A stretch of DNA of 45,294 nt, taken from CAZVEE01 sp964625525. GTDB taxonomy: Bacteria > Pseudomonadota > Alphaproteobacteria > JAJFIK01. The stretch is taken from assembly GCA_964625525.1 (NCBI GenBank), contig CAZVEE010000023.1:1-45294 (forward strand), in the 5' to 3' direction. Positions within the stretch are counted from its first letter, which is position 1. Every line of letters starts with the position of its first letter. Under the pieces are notes generated by a model. The model saw only the letters and a list, made by a program, of their open reading frames with translations, was not told the origin of the DNA and did no database searches. A program made the position numbers and the translations under genes. Positions 8,818-16,914 of this stretch are shown here, piece after piece.

Positions 8818-9675
8818 ATGCCACCGACACGGACGACACAGACGCACCATAACCAACCCGTTCTGGTGCTGGGCGCCACGGGTAAGACCGGCCAACGCGT
8901 GGTGCGCGGCCTTCAGCGGCGCGGCGTACCGGTGCGCCCGGGCTCGCGCGCGGCTGTGCCGTCATTCGACTGGCATGATGAGGCAGGCTGGGATGCTTGC
9001 CTCACGGGGGTGCGGGCGGCCTATATCGTCTACACGCCGGATTTGGCCATGCCCGGCGCGACGGATGCGGTGCAGGCCTTTTGCGATCGGGCGCGGCGCC
9101 AGGGCGTGGGCCATCTGGTCTTGCTGTCGGGCCGGGGAGAGGCAGAAGCCCAAGCCTGCGAACGCATCGTGCAGGCTTCAGGTCTGGCCTGGACAATCAT
9201 CCGGGCCAGTTGGTTTTTCCAGAATTTCTCTGAAGGTGCCTTCATCACCATGGTGCGGGCGGGTCAGATCACTCTGCCCGCGGGGATGACACCGGAACCC
9301 TTTGTCGATGTGGATGATATCGCTGACATCGCTGTGGCGGCCTTGAGTGAACCGGGGCACGAGGGGGCCCTCTACGAGGTGACGGGGCCACGCCTGATGA
9401 CCTTTGCCGATGTGGCGCGCGAACTGTCCCAGGTCATCGGGCGCCCGATCAGCTATAGTGATGTGCCCCATGACGCTTTCATCGCGGAGCTGACCCACTC
9501 CGGTGCGCCGAAAGACGTGGTGTGGATGCTGGATTATCTCTTTGCCACCGTGCTCGACGGGCGCAATGCTCACCTGACGGACGGTGTGGAACGGGCGCTG
9601 GGGCGCGCGCCTCGGGATTTCTCCGCCTATGCTCGCGCCGTGGCTGCGACCGGCTTGTGGGAGGCCTCCTCATAA
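8818..9675 (+). CDS. NmrA-like NAD(P)-binding protein (atypical SDR)
   Basis: 285 residues. It begins with a Rossmann motif VLVLGATGKTGQRVV (about residues 16-30). Conserved blocks include LVLLSGRGEAEAQA, WTIIRASWFFQNF and PFVDVDDIADIAV, all typical of the NmrA/TMR-like atypical SDR branch that also contains the ergot alkaloid enzyme EasG. The catalytic YxxxK pair of classical SDRs is missing at the expected place, so it may be a redox sensor or a reductase of unusual type. The start has a good ribosome-binding site (AAAGGAG at about 8806). It follows the AraC gene by 103 bp, and the space holds the candidate operator. A DUF1772-like membrane protein gene lies downstream, a pairing often seen in regulated detoxification clusters. 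Confidence 0.82.
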   Translation: MPPTRTTQTHHNQPVLVLGATGKTGQRVVRGLQRRGVPVRPGSRAAVPSFDWHDEAGWDACLTGVRAAYIVYTPDLAMPGATDAVQAFCDRARRQGVGHLVLLSGRGEAEAQACERIVQASGLAWTIIRASWFFQNFSEGAFITMVRAGQITLPAGMTPEPFVDVDDIADIAVAALSEPGHEGALYEVTGPRLMTFADVARELSQVIGRPISYSDVPHDAFIAELTHSGAPKDVVWMLDYLFATVLDGRNAHLTDGVERALGRAPRDFSAYARAVAATGLWEASS

Positions 9676-9840
9676 TGGCTATGACCAATAACCGCTGTGA
9701 TCATACGGGGTGTGGTTGGGCTATCTGCGGACATGGCCATGGACCGGGCGCAGTGTCCCCGTCTTTCATCCGCGCCACGGCCTTGGTTGTGCGCCTTCCA
9801 GACGAGCCGTCTGCGTGCCCTCAAACATCGGAGACCTTTG

Positions 9841-10329
9841 ATGCCTGATGATGGATTTGTTTACCTCTGCCTGGTGCTCGGCCTGTCGAGCGCTTTGGTC
9901 GGCGGTGTGTTCAAGGCATTTTCCGAGTTTATCATGGATGCCCTTGTGCGCACCGAGCCTGCGGGTGGGATCGAGGCGATGCAGCACATCAATCGCAGTG
10001 TTATGCGCACCGAGTTCATTGTCTCCTTCATCGCCCTGGCGCCGGTCTCTATCGCCTTTGCCGTCTATGCGGGGGTGTTCTGGAGTGGGTTGAGCGCCAT
10101 ACTGATCATCGCCGCGGCGGGCGTTTATGCGACCAGCGTCTTTCTGGTGACAGTTCTTGGTAATGTGCCCATGAATGAGCGTCTGGCCAAACTCTCCGCC
10201 ACCACGCCGGAGGCGCTGGCCTATTGGCGCGTTTATGGCCGGGATTGGACCCGCCTGAACCATGTTCGCACCATCGGTGCCATCGTGACGGCTGGTTGCT
10301 ATCTGCTGGCTGGCGTGGCCGGTGTCTAA
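9841..10329 (+). CDS. DUF1772-like four-helix membrane protein
   Basis: 162 residues from the ATG at 9841 (MPDDGFVYL); an in-frame ATG at 9697 adds 48 residues without membrane or family character and is rejected. Four hydrophobic segments are visible at about residues 5-27, 58-78, 84-106 and 140-160. The NVPMNERLA motif near 107-115 and the W...W-x-R-x-N-H-V-R block near 130-140 match the DUF1772 (anthrone oxygenase-like) family. Some members catalyse cofactor-free oxygenation of anthrones in fungi; most bacterial members are uncharacterised. It lies downstream of the NmrA-like gene on the same strand (165-bp gap) and may belong to the same AraC-controlled unit. Confidence 0.75.
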   Translation: MPDDGFVYLCLVLGLSSALVGGVFKAFSEFIMDALVRTEPAGGIEAMQHINRSVMRTEFIVSFIALAPVSIAFAVYAGVFWSGLSAILIIAAAGVYATSVFLVTVLGNVPMNERLAKLSATTPEALAYWRVYGRDWTRLNHVRTIGAIVTAGCYLLAGVAGV

Positions 10330-10383
10330 GGGCGGCGGCCTCAGACAGCGGCGGGCCGCTCCACGTGATGACCGAAATCTTAC

Positions 10384-10408
10384 GCCGGAGCGGAAAAACC
10401 GCTCCGGC
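10384..10408 (+). terminator. Perfect hairpin between DUF1772-like gene and flavoprotein gene
   Basis: A 10-bp perfect stem (GCCGGAGCGG/CCGCTCCGGC) encloses an AAAAA loop. There is no following T run, so it could be an intrinsic terminator of the AraC-linked unit, an attenuator, or an mRNA-stabilising hairpin ahead of the flavoprotein. Confidence 0.45.
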
Positions 10409-10488
10409 CCTGCGCTACACTGCCCGCTGGCGCTCGTCTGCCCCTCCCGGCTATGCTTCGCCAAAGACCACGCCAGGGAGGGATCACA

Positions 10489-11907
10489 ATGGGCGATCTT
10501 GAAACCGATTACCTCATTGCCGGCGCGGGCGCCGTGGGCATGGCGTTCGCCGACACTCTGTTGAGCGAAACCGATGCGGACATGATTATCGTGGACCGTC
10601 ATGCGGCGCCGGGCGGCCACTGGAACGATGCGTATCCCTTTGTGCGCTTGCACCAACCATCGGCCTTTTACGGGGTGGCCTCAACCGAACTGGGCTCCGG
10701 CCGCGTCGATGAGACAGGCTCCAATAAGGGCTATTTCGAGCTGGCGTCGGGGGCGGAAGTCGTCGCCTATTTTGACCGCGTGATGCGCGAGCGTTTCTTG
10801 CCCTCAGGCCGTGTGCGTTATGTGCCCATGAGTGATGCGCTGTGGGATGCCGATGGCGTTGCGCGGCGCCAGGCGGGTTTCCGCAATCTCCTCTCCGGGG
10901 CCCAGAAGCGCGTGTCTGTCCGGAAGCGGATCGTTGACGGGACGTATTTCCGCACCTCCGTGCCGGCCACGCACACCCGCAAATTTTCCGTCGCCGACGG
11001 CGTGGCGTGCGTGACGCCCAATGAGCTGCCGGTCCAAGCACCTGCCTATCGCCGCTTCACGGTTGTGGGGGGCGGCAAGACGGCCATGGATGTGGCCGTA
11101 TGGCTTTTGGAACATGGGGCAGATCCCGATGCCATCACCTGGGTGCGTCCGCGCGAATCCTGGCTTCTCAATCGCGCCACGACGCAGCCCAGCATGCGTT
11201 TTTTCCACGAAACCATCGGCGGCTTCGCCGCTCAGATGGAGGCCATGGCCCAGGCCCGGTCCGTGGACGATCTATGGGATCGCTTAGAGGCCTGCGGCGG
11301 CATGCTCCGCATTGATCGCACTGTCCGCCCCACGATGTTCCATTTTGCCACCTTAGCAGAAGGCGAGGTGGATCTGCTGCGCCGGATCACAACGGTGGTG
11401 CGCGGGCGCCGGGTCCGGCATATTGATCCGGATCGCTTGCAGATGGTGCACGGCGAGGACGTGCCCGCTCATCCTGATACGCTTTATGTGGACTGTACCG
11501 CCACCGCCACTGAGATGGAGCACCTCAAGCCAGTATTCGACGGGCCGCTGATCACTCTGCAAATCCTGCGTATGCCGCTCGTGACATTCAGCGCCGCGCT
11601 CACCGCTCATGTAGAAGCGGCCTACGACACGGATGAAGAAAAGAACCGTTTGTGTACGCCCATTGCACTTCCGGATACGACCACGGACTGGCTGCCCGCC
11701 ACCATCGCCAACATGACCAATCAGTATACCTGGTCGCAAGAGGCGGGCCTGCGCGAATGGATCGTCAATTGCCGGCTGGATGGCTTCGGTGCCACGCTAC
11801 GTGAGGCCAATCTCGATGACCCAGCCCAAAGCGCCGTTGTGCAGCGCATGCGCGAGAACATGTTCCCTGGAGTGATGAATTTGCAAAAACTGATCGAGGC
11901 TGGATGA
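10489..11907 (+). CDS. FAD/NAD(P)-dependent flavoprotein oxidoreductase
   Basis: 472 residues from the ATG at 10489, which has AGGGAGGG just upstream; a longer frame from 10453 lacks this. The N-terminus is an FAD-binding Rossmann fold, DYLIAGAGAVGMAFADTL (GxGxxG at residues 11-16), with VDRHAAPGGHWNDAYPFVRLHQPS following. A second dinucleotide motif TVVGGGKTAMDVAVWLL near residue 193 should bind NAD(P)H, and WVRPRESWLLNR follows. This arrangement resembles flavin monooxygenases and related pyridine nucleotide oxidoreductases, but the substrate is not evident. The gene stands between the AraC/NmrA/DUF1772 group and the broken AraC gene that converges on it, and may have been a target of either regulator. 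Confidence 0.82.
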   Translation: MGDLETDYLIAGAGAVGMAFADTLLSETDADMIIVDRHAAPGGHWNDAYPFVRLHQPSAFYGVASTELGSGRVDETGSNKGYFELASGAEVVAYFDRVMRERFLPSGRVRYVPMSDALWDADGVARRQAGFRNLLSGAQKRVSVRKRIVDGTYFRTSVPATHTRKFSVADGVACVTPNELPVQAPAYRRFTVVGGGKTAMDVAVWLLEHGADPDAITWVRPRESWLLNRATTQPSMRFFHETIGGFAAQMEAMAQARSVDDLWDRLEACGGMLRIDRTVRPTMFHFATLAEGEVDLLRRITTVVRGRRVRHIDPDRLQMVHGEDVPAHPDTLYVDCTATATEMEHLKPVFDGPLITLQILRMPLVTFSAALTAHVEAAYDTDEEKNRLCTPIALPDTTTDWLPATIANMTNQYTWSQEAGLREWIVNCRLDGFGATLREANLDDPAQSAVVQRMRENMFPGVMNLQKLIEAG

Positions 11908-11928
11908 CACTCAGCCCCGCCGCTGGTC

Positions 11929-13111
11929 TCACAGGGCCCCAATGGCTTTCAGCCATAGTTCCCAGCGGCGATCAAGCTTATCGGTGTGGGCGAACGAGAC
12001 AACGGCCTCGTCTTTGCCATGCAGCGCTTGACGCGCATCGCGCGGGGTCACGCCATAAGTCTGCTTAAAGACCCGCGTGAAATGCGTGGCGGAATTGAAC
12101 CCCGAGGCGATGGCAATGTCACCAATTGGCGCATCTCCGGACAATTGACGCAGCGCCGCGCGTAAGCGCTCCTCACGAATGAGGCGCGCAATCCCACCCA
12201 GCGGTTCGAACATGCGGAACAGGCTCGCCCGCGACCAGCCGGAAAGGCGCACCACTGTATCCACGTCAAGCTGGGCACCGGCGCGGGCCCGTTGCCGGAT
12301 CATCCGCTTGACGACGGCGACTGTCGCGGCTTTATGCGTCTTCTCGCTCTCGCTGTGGCGTATCTGCCCATTCAGGCATTCCGCGATGAGATCAACTCCA
12401 ATCCCGACGGCTTTTTCTGCTTCGTGCACCGTCATTCTGCTGATGGTTCTTTGAAGGGTCACGAGGTATTGGGTGGTGATTTGCGACAATGGACCTGACG
12501 GGTCAACCGCAGACAGATGAATGCCATCGGGGTCTTTAAGTTGCCCGATCAACTTATCCCGCGGAATGAAAATGCTCACAAGGCGGAATGAAAATGCTCA
12601 CAAGATCGAAGTCGGAGTTCTGGGTCTCCATCGGTCGCGCCAGATCGAAGGCCGTCAGGGTGTCGGTCCCGGCATAGGCCCTTGCTTCATCCGTGATGCT
12701 CACACTACCTTTGGTGAAGACTTGGATCATGAGGGTCTCTATGCCGTCCTGAAGCGGACGAAGTGCAGAGCGCTCAAAAACCTGTTTCTGTGCGAAGCAT
12801 CGGCTGACCAGTACTTCATCTGCTATGGTGGCCCGGACACCCGCGCAATACGCGGCATCATCACCACAAGGATTACCCCGCACGTCAAAGATCGTGCCAA
12901 TGCTCTCCCGCCATGCCTGATATTGCAGGCGCCCTGGAAGGGCAATGGTGTCAAAGGCGGTGGAGACAACCAGGTCAGAATGCGGGTTGCCGCCGCTGCT
13001 TGGGGCGGGCGGTGTGGACCCTTCCGCCTCCTCATTCATTGGTTGAGTCATGCCAACGTCCCACATCCTGAGCGCTTCGCGACGCGTGTGAATGGCGGTC
13101 AATACAGACAA
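11929..13111 (-). pseudogene. AraC-family regulator broken by a 22-bp tandem duplication
   Basis: Two minus-strand frames form one gene. The 5' part (13111 to about 12583) is an AraC cupin-type N-terminal domain ending in ...FDLVSIFIP and then out of frame. The 3' part continues as ...SIFIPRDKLIGQLKDP and holds the double helix-turn-helix (DVDTVVRLSGWSRASLF, IGDIAIASGFNSATHFTRVF, YGVTPRDAR). The junction contains an exact 22-bp tandem duplication (12561-12582 and 12583-12604). Removing one copy restores FDLVSIFIPRDKL in one frame of about 386 residues. As read, the protein stops shortly after the duplication and lacks the DNA-binding domain. Both halves are otherwise intact, so the event is recent or is an assembly error. 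A product starting at the internal ATG (12579) with only the DNA-binding domain is possible. Confidence 0.85.
12561..12604. repeat. 22-bp perfect tandem duplication (two copies)
   Basis: Copies at 12561-12582 and 12583-12604 are identical. Each begins GCGGAATG and ends CTCACAAG. 22 is not a multiple of three, so the duplication shifts the AraC reading frame by one. Confidence 0.97.
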
Positions 13112-13211
13112 AGTGCCGAAATCTTAACGGGAATTAAGACGGATGGTCGATTTTGGCACAAGGCTTGAGACGCCCGGGTTACCGGCCACAATCCGCTCCG
13201 ACATAGGTTGA

Positions 13212-13396
13212 CGTCACAAGAGTAGTGCGTGCCTTGGCAGGCTGAGACTCGACTCGCTGCTCGACTTTGCCATCGTGGATTTCGAACAGCGGTTCAACCT
13301 GTCCCTGGATGAGGATGGCAATCTCACCGGGGGGATCGAGCCGCTGGACGGTGCCGATGGCAGCGTCAGTGATATTCCGCTCGTGAATGATTTCGC
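13212..13396 (+). pseudogene. 5'-side fragment of large acidic surface protein (gap-truncated)
   Basis: An open frame runs from a stop at 13209 into the assembly gap. It reads LRLDSLLDFAIVDFEQRF... and DEDGNLTGGIEPLDGADG, a composition like the acidic protein after the gap, and probably belongs to it. No ATG with a ribosome-binding site precedes it; GTG at 13275 is the only near candidate, and protein-like sequence extends upstream of it. The true 5' end is thus missing, rearranged or lost in assembly. Confidence 0.45.
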
Positions 13397-13496
13397 NNNN
13401 NNNNNNNNNNNNNNNNNNNNNNNNNNNNNNNNNNNNNNNNNNNNNNNNNNNNNNNNNNNNNNNNNNNNNNNNNNNNNNNNNNNNNNNNNNNNNNNN
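13397..13496. other. Assembly gap of 100 N
   Basis: Exactly 100 undetermined bases, the usual placeholder for a scaffold gap of unknown length. It splits a coding region, so the relative frame and distance of the two flanks are not informative. Confidence 0.99.
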
Positions 13497-14814
13497 GCTG
13501 ACGGCGGCCATCTCCTCGGTGAAGCAACCGGATGTCCTGGCCGCGCTCATCGCGACGAAGATCACGGTGGACCTGGCGGTCGAAGGGTTGGAAGTCGTCA
13601 ATTCCGGCGCCACGGTGAACCTGGAAGTCCGCCCGTCCGAACTGGCGAAAGAAACGCTGAACCCCATTGTCGATGCACTGAATATCAGCATCGATGCCAT
13701 TAATGAGATCCTGCCGGGCGACCAGTTCGATCTGGACCGGCTTAACAGTTTTACGACCCCGGCCATCGAAGCGGACGCCGATGCCCTCTTGGCGGCCATG
13801 GCCGACACTTATGGCGAAATCCTGCACGCCATCGTGCGCATCGCCAATCTGCCTCAGGATATTGTCAAAGCCACGTTCGCCGACAGCAATGGCAATGTGG
13901 ATCTGGATCTGACCGCCTCCGTCGATGTGCTTGAGGATCTTGTCACCGCCGTGGACGACGGCTTGAACGATGGGATCAACTCGCTGCCGTCCATTGGCGT
14001 GAGTATCGATACGGAATTCGGGTCATTCGGCAGATCGGTCAGCATTCGGGGGCCGGTGCGCGACGGCCTGAGCCCGGTTTTCGACCAAATCGACACCTTG
14101 CTCGATGGCGTCCGCGAGGCCCAAGACGACGTGGATGTACTGGCGGATTTTGTTGAAAGCGTTATCAATCTGGATACCGCGACCCCGGTGAACTCCGCCA
14201 TCGATGCTGCGCTCGATGCCTTTGTCACCTACGCCTCGGATTTGGTGCGCGGCTTCGATCTGGACATCACCTACGGCCTTGATCTCTTCGACGTGCGCTA
14301 CGATGTGGGTCTCGACCTCATCCAGGAGGTCAGCTTCGATCCCTCCAAAGTCGACGTGACTTATGAACTCGGCGGGGAAAGCGCCACTGTGGGCCTGGAT
14401 GATCCCGTCCGTTTCTTCGCCAATGGTGCGCCGGGCCAAGAGGTCGATGGCACCGCCACATATGATCTCAGTGGTGCGGTGGATTTTGAATATCGTCTCG
14501 CCCTGGATTATCAGCCCGTCTACAAAATCTACGGTCTGACCTTTGACGGTTCGGCCACTCTTGGCGATGGATCCGCGAGCTTCTCAGAAGACTATGCCCT
14601 GATCGAGATCACTGACAGTCTGGATCTGGACGATGTGGTGAACGGTTCGGTGGATCCGGCGGAGCTGTTCGACGATGCGCTCCTGGAACTGCCTTTCGGG
14701 TTTCTAGAAGATTTGGTGGATGTCTTGGGCGAAGCCTTGGCACCGGTGACGCAACAGTTGACTCCCTTTGCTGATCAGCCAGACCTTCACGCTGACCGTT
14801 GGCAACCGGAATGA
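13497..14814 (+). pseudogene. Large acidic repeat-rich surface protein, fragment after the gap
   Basis: About 439 residues remain in frame after the gap. The sequence is very rich in Asp, Leu and Val, almost free of Lys, Trp and Cys, and alternates helical stretches (VDALNISIDAINEIL, LLDGVREAQDDVDVLADFVES) with beta-like ones (VDVTYELGGESATV, FEYRLALDYQPVYKIYGLTF). It looks like the extracellular part of a type I-secreted adhesin or structural surface protein. No specific family was recognised. Near 14760 the frame runs out of protein-like sequence (PDLHADRWQPE then stop), while a neighbouring frame picks up an Ig-like domain. A frameshift or rearrangement at this point is likely. Confidence 0.6.
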
Positions 14815-15022
14815 TGCGCCGACGGGGTCCATCCCCCGCCAGGCGGCTTTCGAGGATCAGCCCTTCACGCTTGATCTCAGCCTGTTTCTCACCGATCAGG
14901 ATGAGGGCGACACGCTCACATTCGACGCGCAAAACCTGCCTGAAAGCCTGGCCTTGGACGCCGATACAGGTCTCATCACCGGCACGCCGGATACGGAAGA
15001 TGACTTCTCCCTGATCTTGTAA
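14768..15022 (+). pseudogene. Truncated cadherin-like/putative Ig domain (frame-shifted continuation)
   Basis: This 84-residue frame reads TFTLTVGNRNDAPTG, EDQPFTLDLSLFLTDQDEGD and LALDADTGLITGTPDTEDDF. That is nearly a full copy of the cadherin-like putative Ig repeat (He_PIG type) of giant bacterial adhesins. In such proteins the repeat ends with a SVTVTATD-like strand, which here is cut short by TAA. The frame has no start codon of its own and an upstream stop at 14759. It is read as the shifted and truncated tail of the preceding protein rather than as a gene. Confidence 0.6.
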
Positions 15023-15030
15023 GGGAGGCG

Positions 15031-15972
15031 TCATACCGCAAACCGTGCCGCCCAGGCCTGCTCGCGCAACCGGTGCGCCTCCGCCACCGTGACGGCGAGC
15101 TGGTCCTGCGCCTTGTCGAACTCCGACACCAGGCTGCACTCAAACAGGCCCGGGTCATCCGTGTTGAGACTACACGCGATCCCCGCATCCAGGGCCTGGC
15201 GCAGGGGATGAGCCCGCAGGGCCGCCACCGCCCCGGTCTTTTCATTGCTGGTGAGGCAGAACTCGAAATGCATGCCTGCCCGCCGGCAGCGCGCCAGCAG
15301 GTCCACGTCCTCGAACGCCGCCAGCCCATGGCCGATCCGCTGGGCCCCCAGCATCAGCGCCGCCGCGACCTCGTCGCGCTCGCCGAACTCTCCTGCGTGG
15401 ACGCTTAAGCCCAGACCTGCCTCTCGCACCACCCGGCATGTGGCCCCGTGCCACTCCGGATCAAGCCGCCCGCGAGTCCCCACAAAGGTCACCCCCGCGA
15501 TCAACTGCTCCCGTGCCAGATGCCGGATCGTCTCATGGCCCCGCGCCAGATCCTCCGGCGCCAGCCATTTCGGCAAGGTCCACAGCCAGCGCAGCCAGGG
15601 TCCCTCCGGCACCCATCGTGCCACCGCCGTTGTAAAGGCTTTCACATCCGCGGCGGCCTGGTCCGGATCCCGCGAGACCATCAGGGGGGAGATGGATATC
15701 TCCGCATAGGCTATGTTTTGTGCTGCGAGGTCTCGCCCATAAAGCCCCGCCAGTGGCACGAAACAGGGCCACGGTGCCCCGATCCAGGGCCGCGCCGCCG
15801 CCATCCACGCGGCAAAGCCCGCCCGCCCCGTGGCCCCAGGTCCAGCGGGCAGGGCGTCCGGTGCGATCACCGTCTCATACCCCAGATCTGCCAGAGCGCG
15901 CAGCCGTTCGCGCGACAGGGTTCCGATCAGGTGAACATGAAGTTCAGCATGCGGTATGAGTGTATCTCGCAT
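15031..15972 (-). CDS. Adenosine deaminase-family amidohydrolase
   Basis: 313 residues, near the usual size. Metal ligands are visible: H12-x-H14 in HAELHVHLIGT, H192 in VHAGE with the catalytic Glu195, H215 in RIGHGL, and the Asp pair 272-273 in SLNTDDPG. These match the zinc-dependent adenosine/AMP/adenine deaminase superfamily. The family reaction is hydrolytic deamination of an adenine or adenosine moiety to the hypoxanthine form; the exact substrate is uncertain because the residues after the first motif differ from typical HAHLEGS. The ATG lies inside the upstream gene (46-bp overlap), implying translational coupling with the diadenylate-cyclase-like protein. It ends 8 bp from the broken adhesin remnant. 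Confidence 0.82.
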   Translation of the reverse strand: MRDTLIPHAELHVHLIGTLSRERLRALADLGYETVIAPDALPAGPGATGRAGFAAWMAAARPWIGAPWPCFVPLAGLYGRDLAAQNIAYAEISISPLMVSRDPDQAAADVKAFTTAVARWVPEGPWLRWLWTLPKWLAPEDLARGHETIRHLAREQLIAGVTFVGTRGRLDPEWHGATCRVVREAGLGLSVHAGEFGERDEVAAALMLGAQRIGHGLAAFEDVDLLARCRRAGMHFEFCLTSNEKTGAVAALRAHPLRQALDAGIACSLNTDDPGLFECSLVSEFDKAQDQLAVTVAEAHRLREQAWAARFAV

Positions 15973-16832
15973 GTGGCATGTCCTTCCCGCGCCGTGATCA
16001 CGTCGATCCCCCCGGCCTGGGACGCAATCAGCATCAGTGCCGGGCGCGGCACCTGAGCCATATAGCTCAGCGCCGCGTTAAATCGGCTGCCCCGCTGCCA
16101 GCGGCCCATGGCCGTGACCACCCCGTCCAGGATCACGCCGATGCCGTGGAGCCGCCCGGCCGCATCGGCCACCATCGCGCCGTCCATCCGTGTCAACCGG
16201 GTGAGGGCGCCCACTTGCTCCGGCATCACGCGAAGCCCTTGGCCTGTCAGACGCTTTGCTTCCGCCGCTGCGCCCGCCGTGATCACCAGACTTGATCCCA
16301 TTGCCTCTGCCGCAACGGTCGCCATCAGTCGGCGCAGCGGCACCTTCGACCCAGGCTCAAGCGGTCCAAAGATCCGCCCCAAGAGTGCCTGCGCTGTGGG
16401 CCAGGTCAACACCGCCTCGGGGGAGAGCATGTGCTCTGCTTCGAAGAACCAGATGCGCGCACCATCCGCAAGGACCATGCTCAAGGTCCAGAATGTTCGC
16501 CCATGCAAGACGAGGCGCGCCGGTGCCGCGTCGGGCCATGCGGCTCCTATGCCCCAGATCCGCCCCTCGTTGATCAGTAATGGCTCTTGCGCCGTGCTCG
16601 CGGCGATCAGCTTGGCCACCCCCGTCCCGTCTTCCAGGGGCACCGGCTCGCTGAGGCGAACGGCGGCGGCCTCGCCAGCCGCCGTCACCGCGAGCCCTCC
16701 ATCGCTCTCACAGGCCCGCGCCAGTGTGCCCATGAGGGCGCGCCAATCCGTTTCCGGCGCAAATCCGAACGCGGCCCGCACGGCCGGGTCGGGGGCGGGC
16801 GCGTTGGTGGGTATGGTGTCCTGCGAGTCCAT
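15927..16832 (-). CDS. Protein with C-terminal diadenylate-cyclase-like (DisA_N-like) region
   Basis: 301 residues from ATG 16832; an in-frame ATG at 16925 would overlap the divergent selU start and adds Arg-rich sequence, so the shorter form is preferred. Residues 205-280 resemble the core of diadenylate cyclase domains: R-x-DGAMV (D217-G218-A219), a Gly-rich GIGVILDG strand, R247-GSRFNAAL where cyclases have G-T-R-H-R-x-A, and LIASQAGGIDVI where cyclases have a VSEE..G.I strand. The RHR triad is not conserved, so cyclase activity is doubtful and a nucleotide-sensing role is more likely. The N-terminal 200 residues contain FWTLSMVLADG and IWFFEAEHMLS blocks of unknown function. It overlaps the adenosine deaminase-like gene by 46 bp. 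Confidence 0.6.
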   Translation of the reverse strand: MDSQDTIPTNAPAPDPAVRAAFGFAPETDWRALMGTLARACESDGGLAVTAAGEAAAVRLSEPVPLEDGTGVAKLIAASTAQEPLLINEGRIWGIGAAWPDAAPARLVLHGRTFWTLSMVLADGARIWFFEAEHMLSPEAVLTWPTAQALLGRIFGPLEPGSKVPLRRLMATVAAEAMGSSLVITAGAAAEAKRLTGQGLRVMPEQVGALTRLTRMDGAMVADAAGRLHGIGVILDGVVTAMGRWQRGSRFNAALSYMAQVPRPALMLIASQAGGIDVITAREGHATCEIHSYRMLNFMFT

Positions 16833-16914
16833 GCCGCAGCATAGAAGCCGCCGGCGCGGGCGAGAAGCCTTTTGCGCTCTTGGCCCGCCGGACCCCTGCG
16901 CGCTACCATGGCGC

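Noticed and set aside
9766..10656. 296-codon minus-strand frame
   Set aside because: It is antisense to the DUF1772-like and flavoprotein genes and lacks any domain.
12521..13168. 215-codon plus-strand frame
   Set aside because: It is antisense to the broken AraC gene; only the minus strand reads as a known family.
16108..16914. 269-codon extension upstream of the selU start
   Set aside because: It is antisense to the DAC-like gene and rich in Arg, Pro and Ser with no domain; the selU family begins at the chosen ATG.
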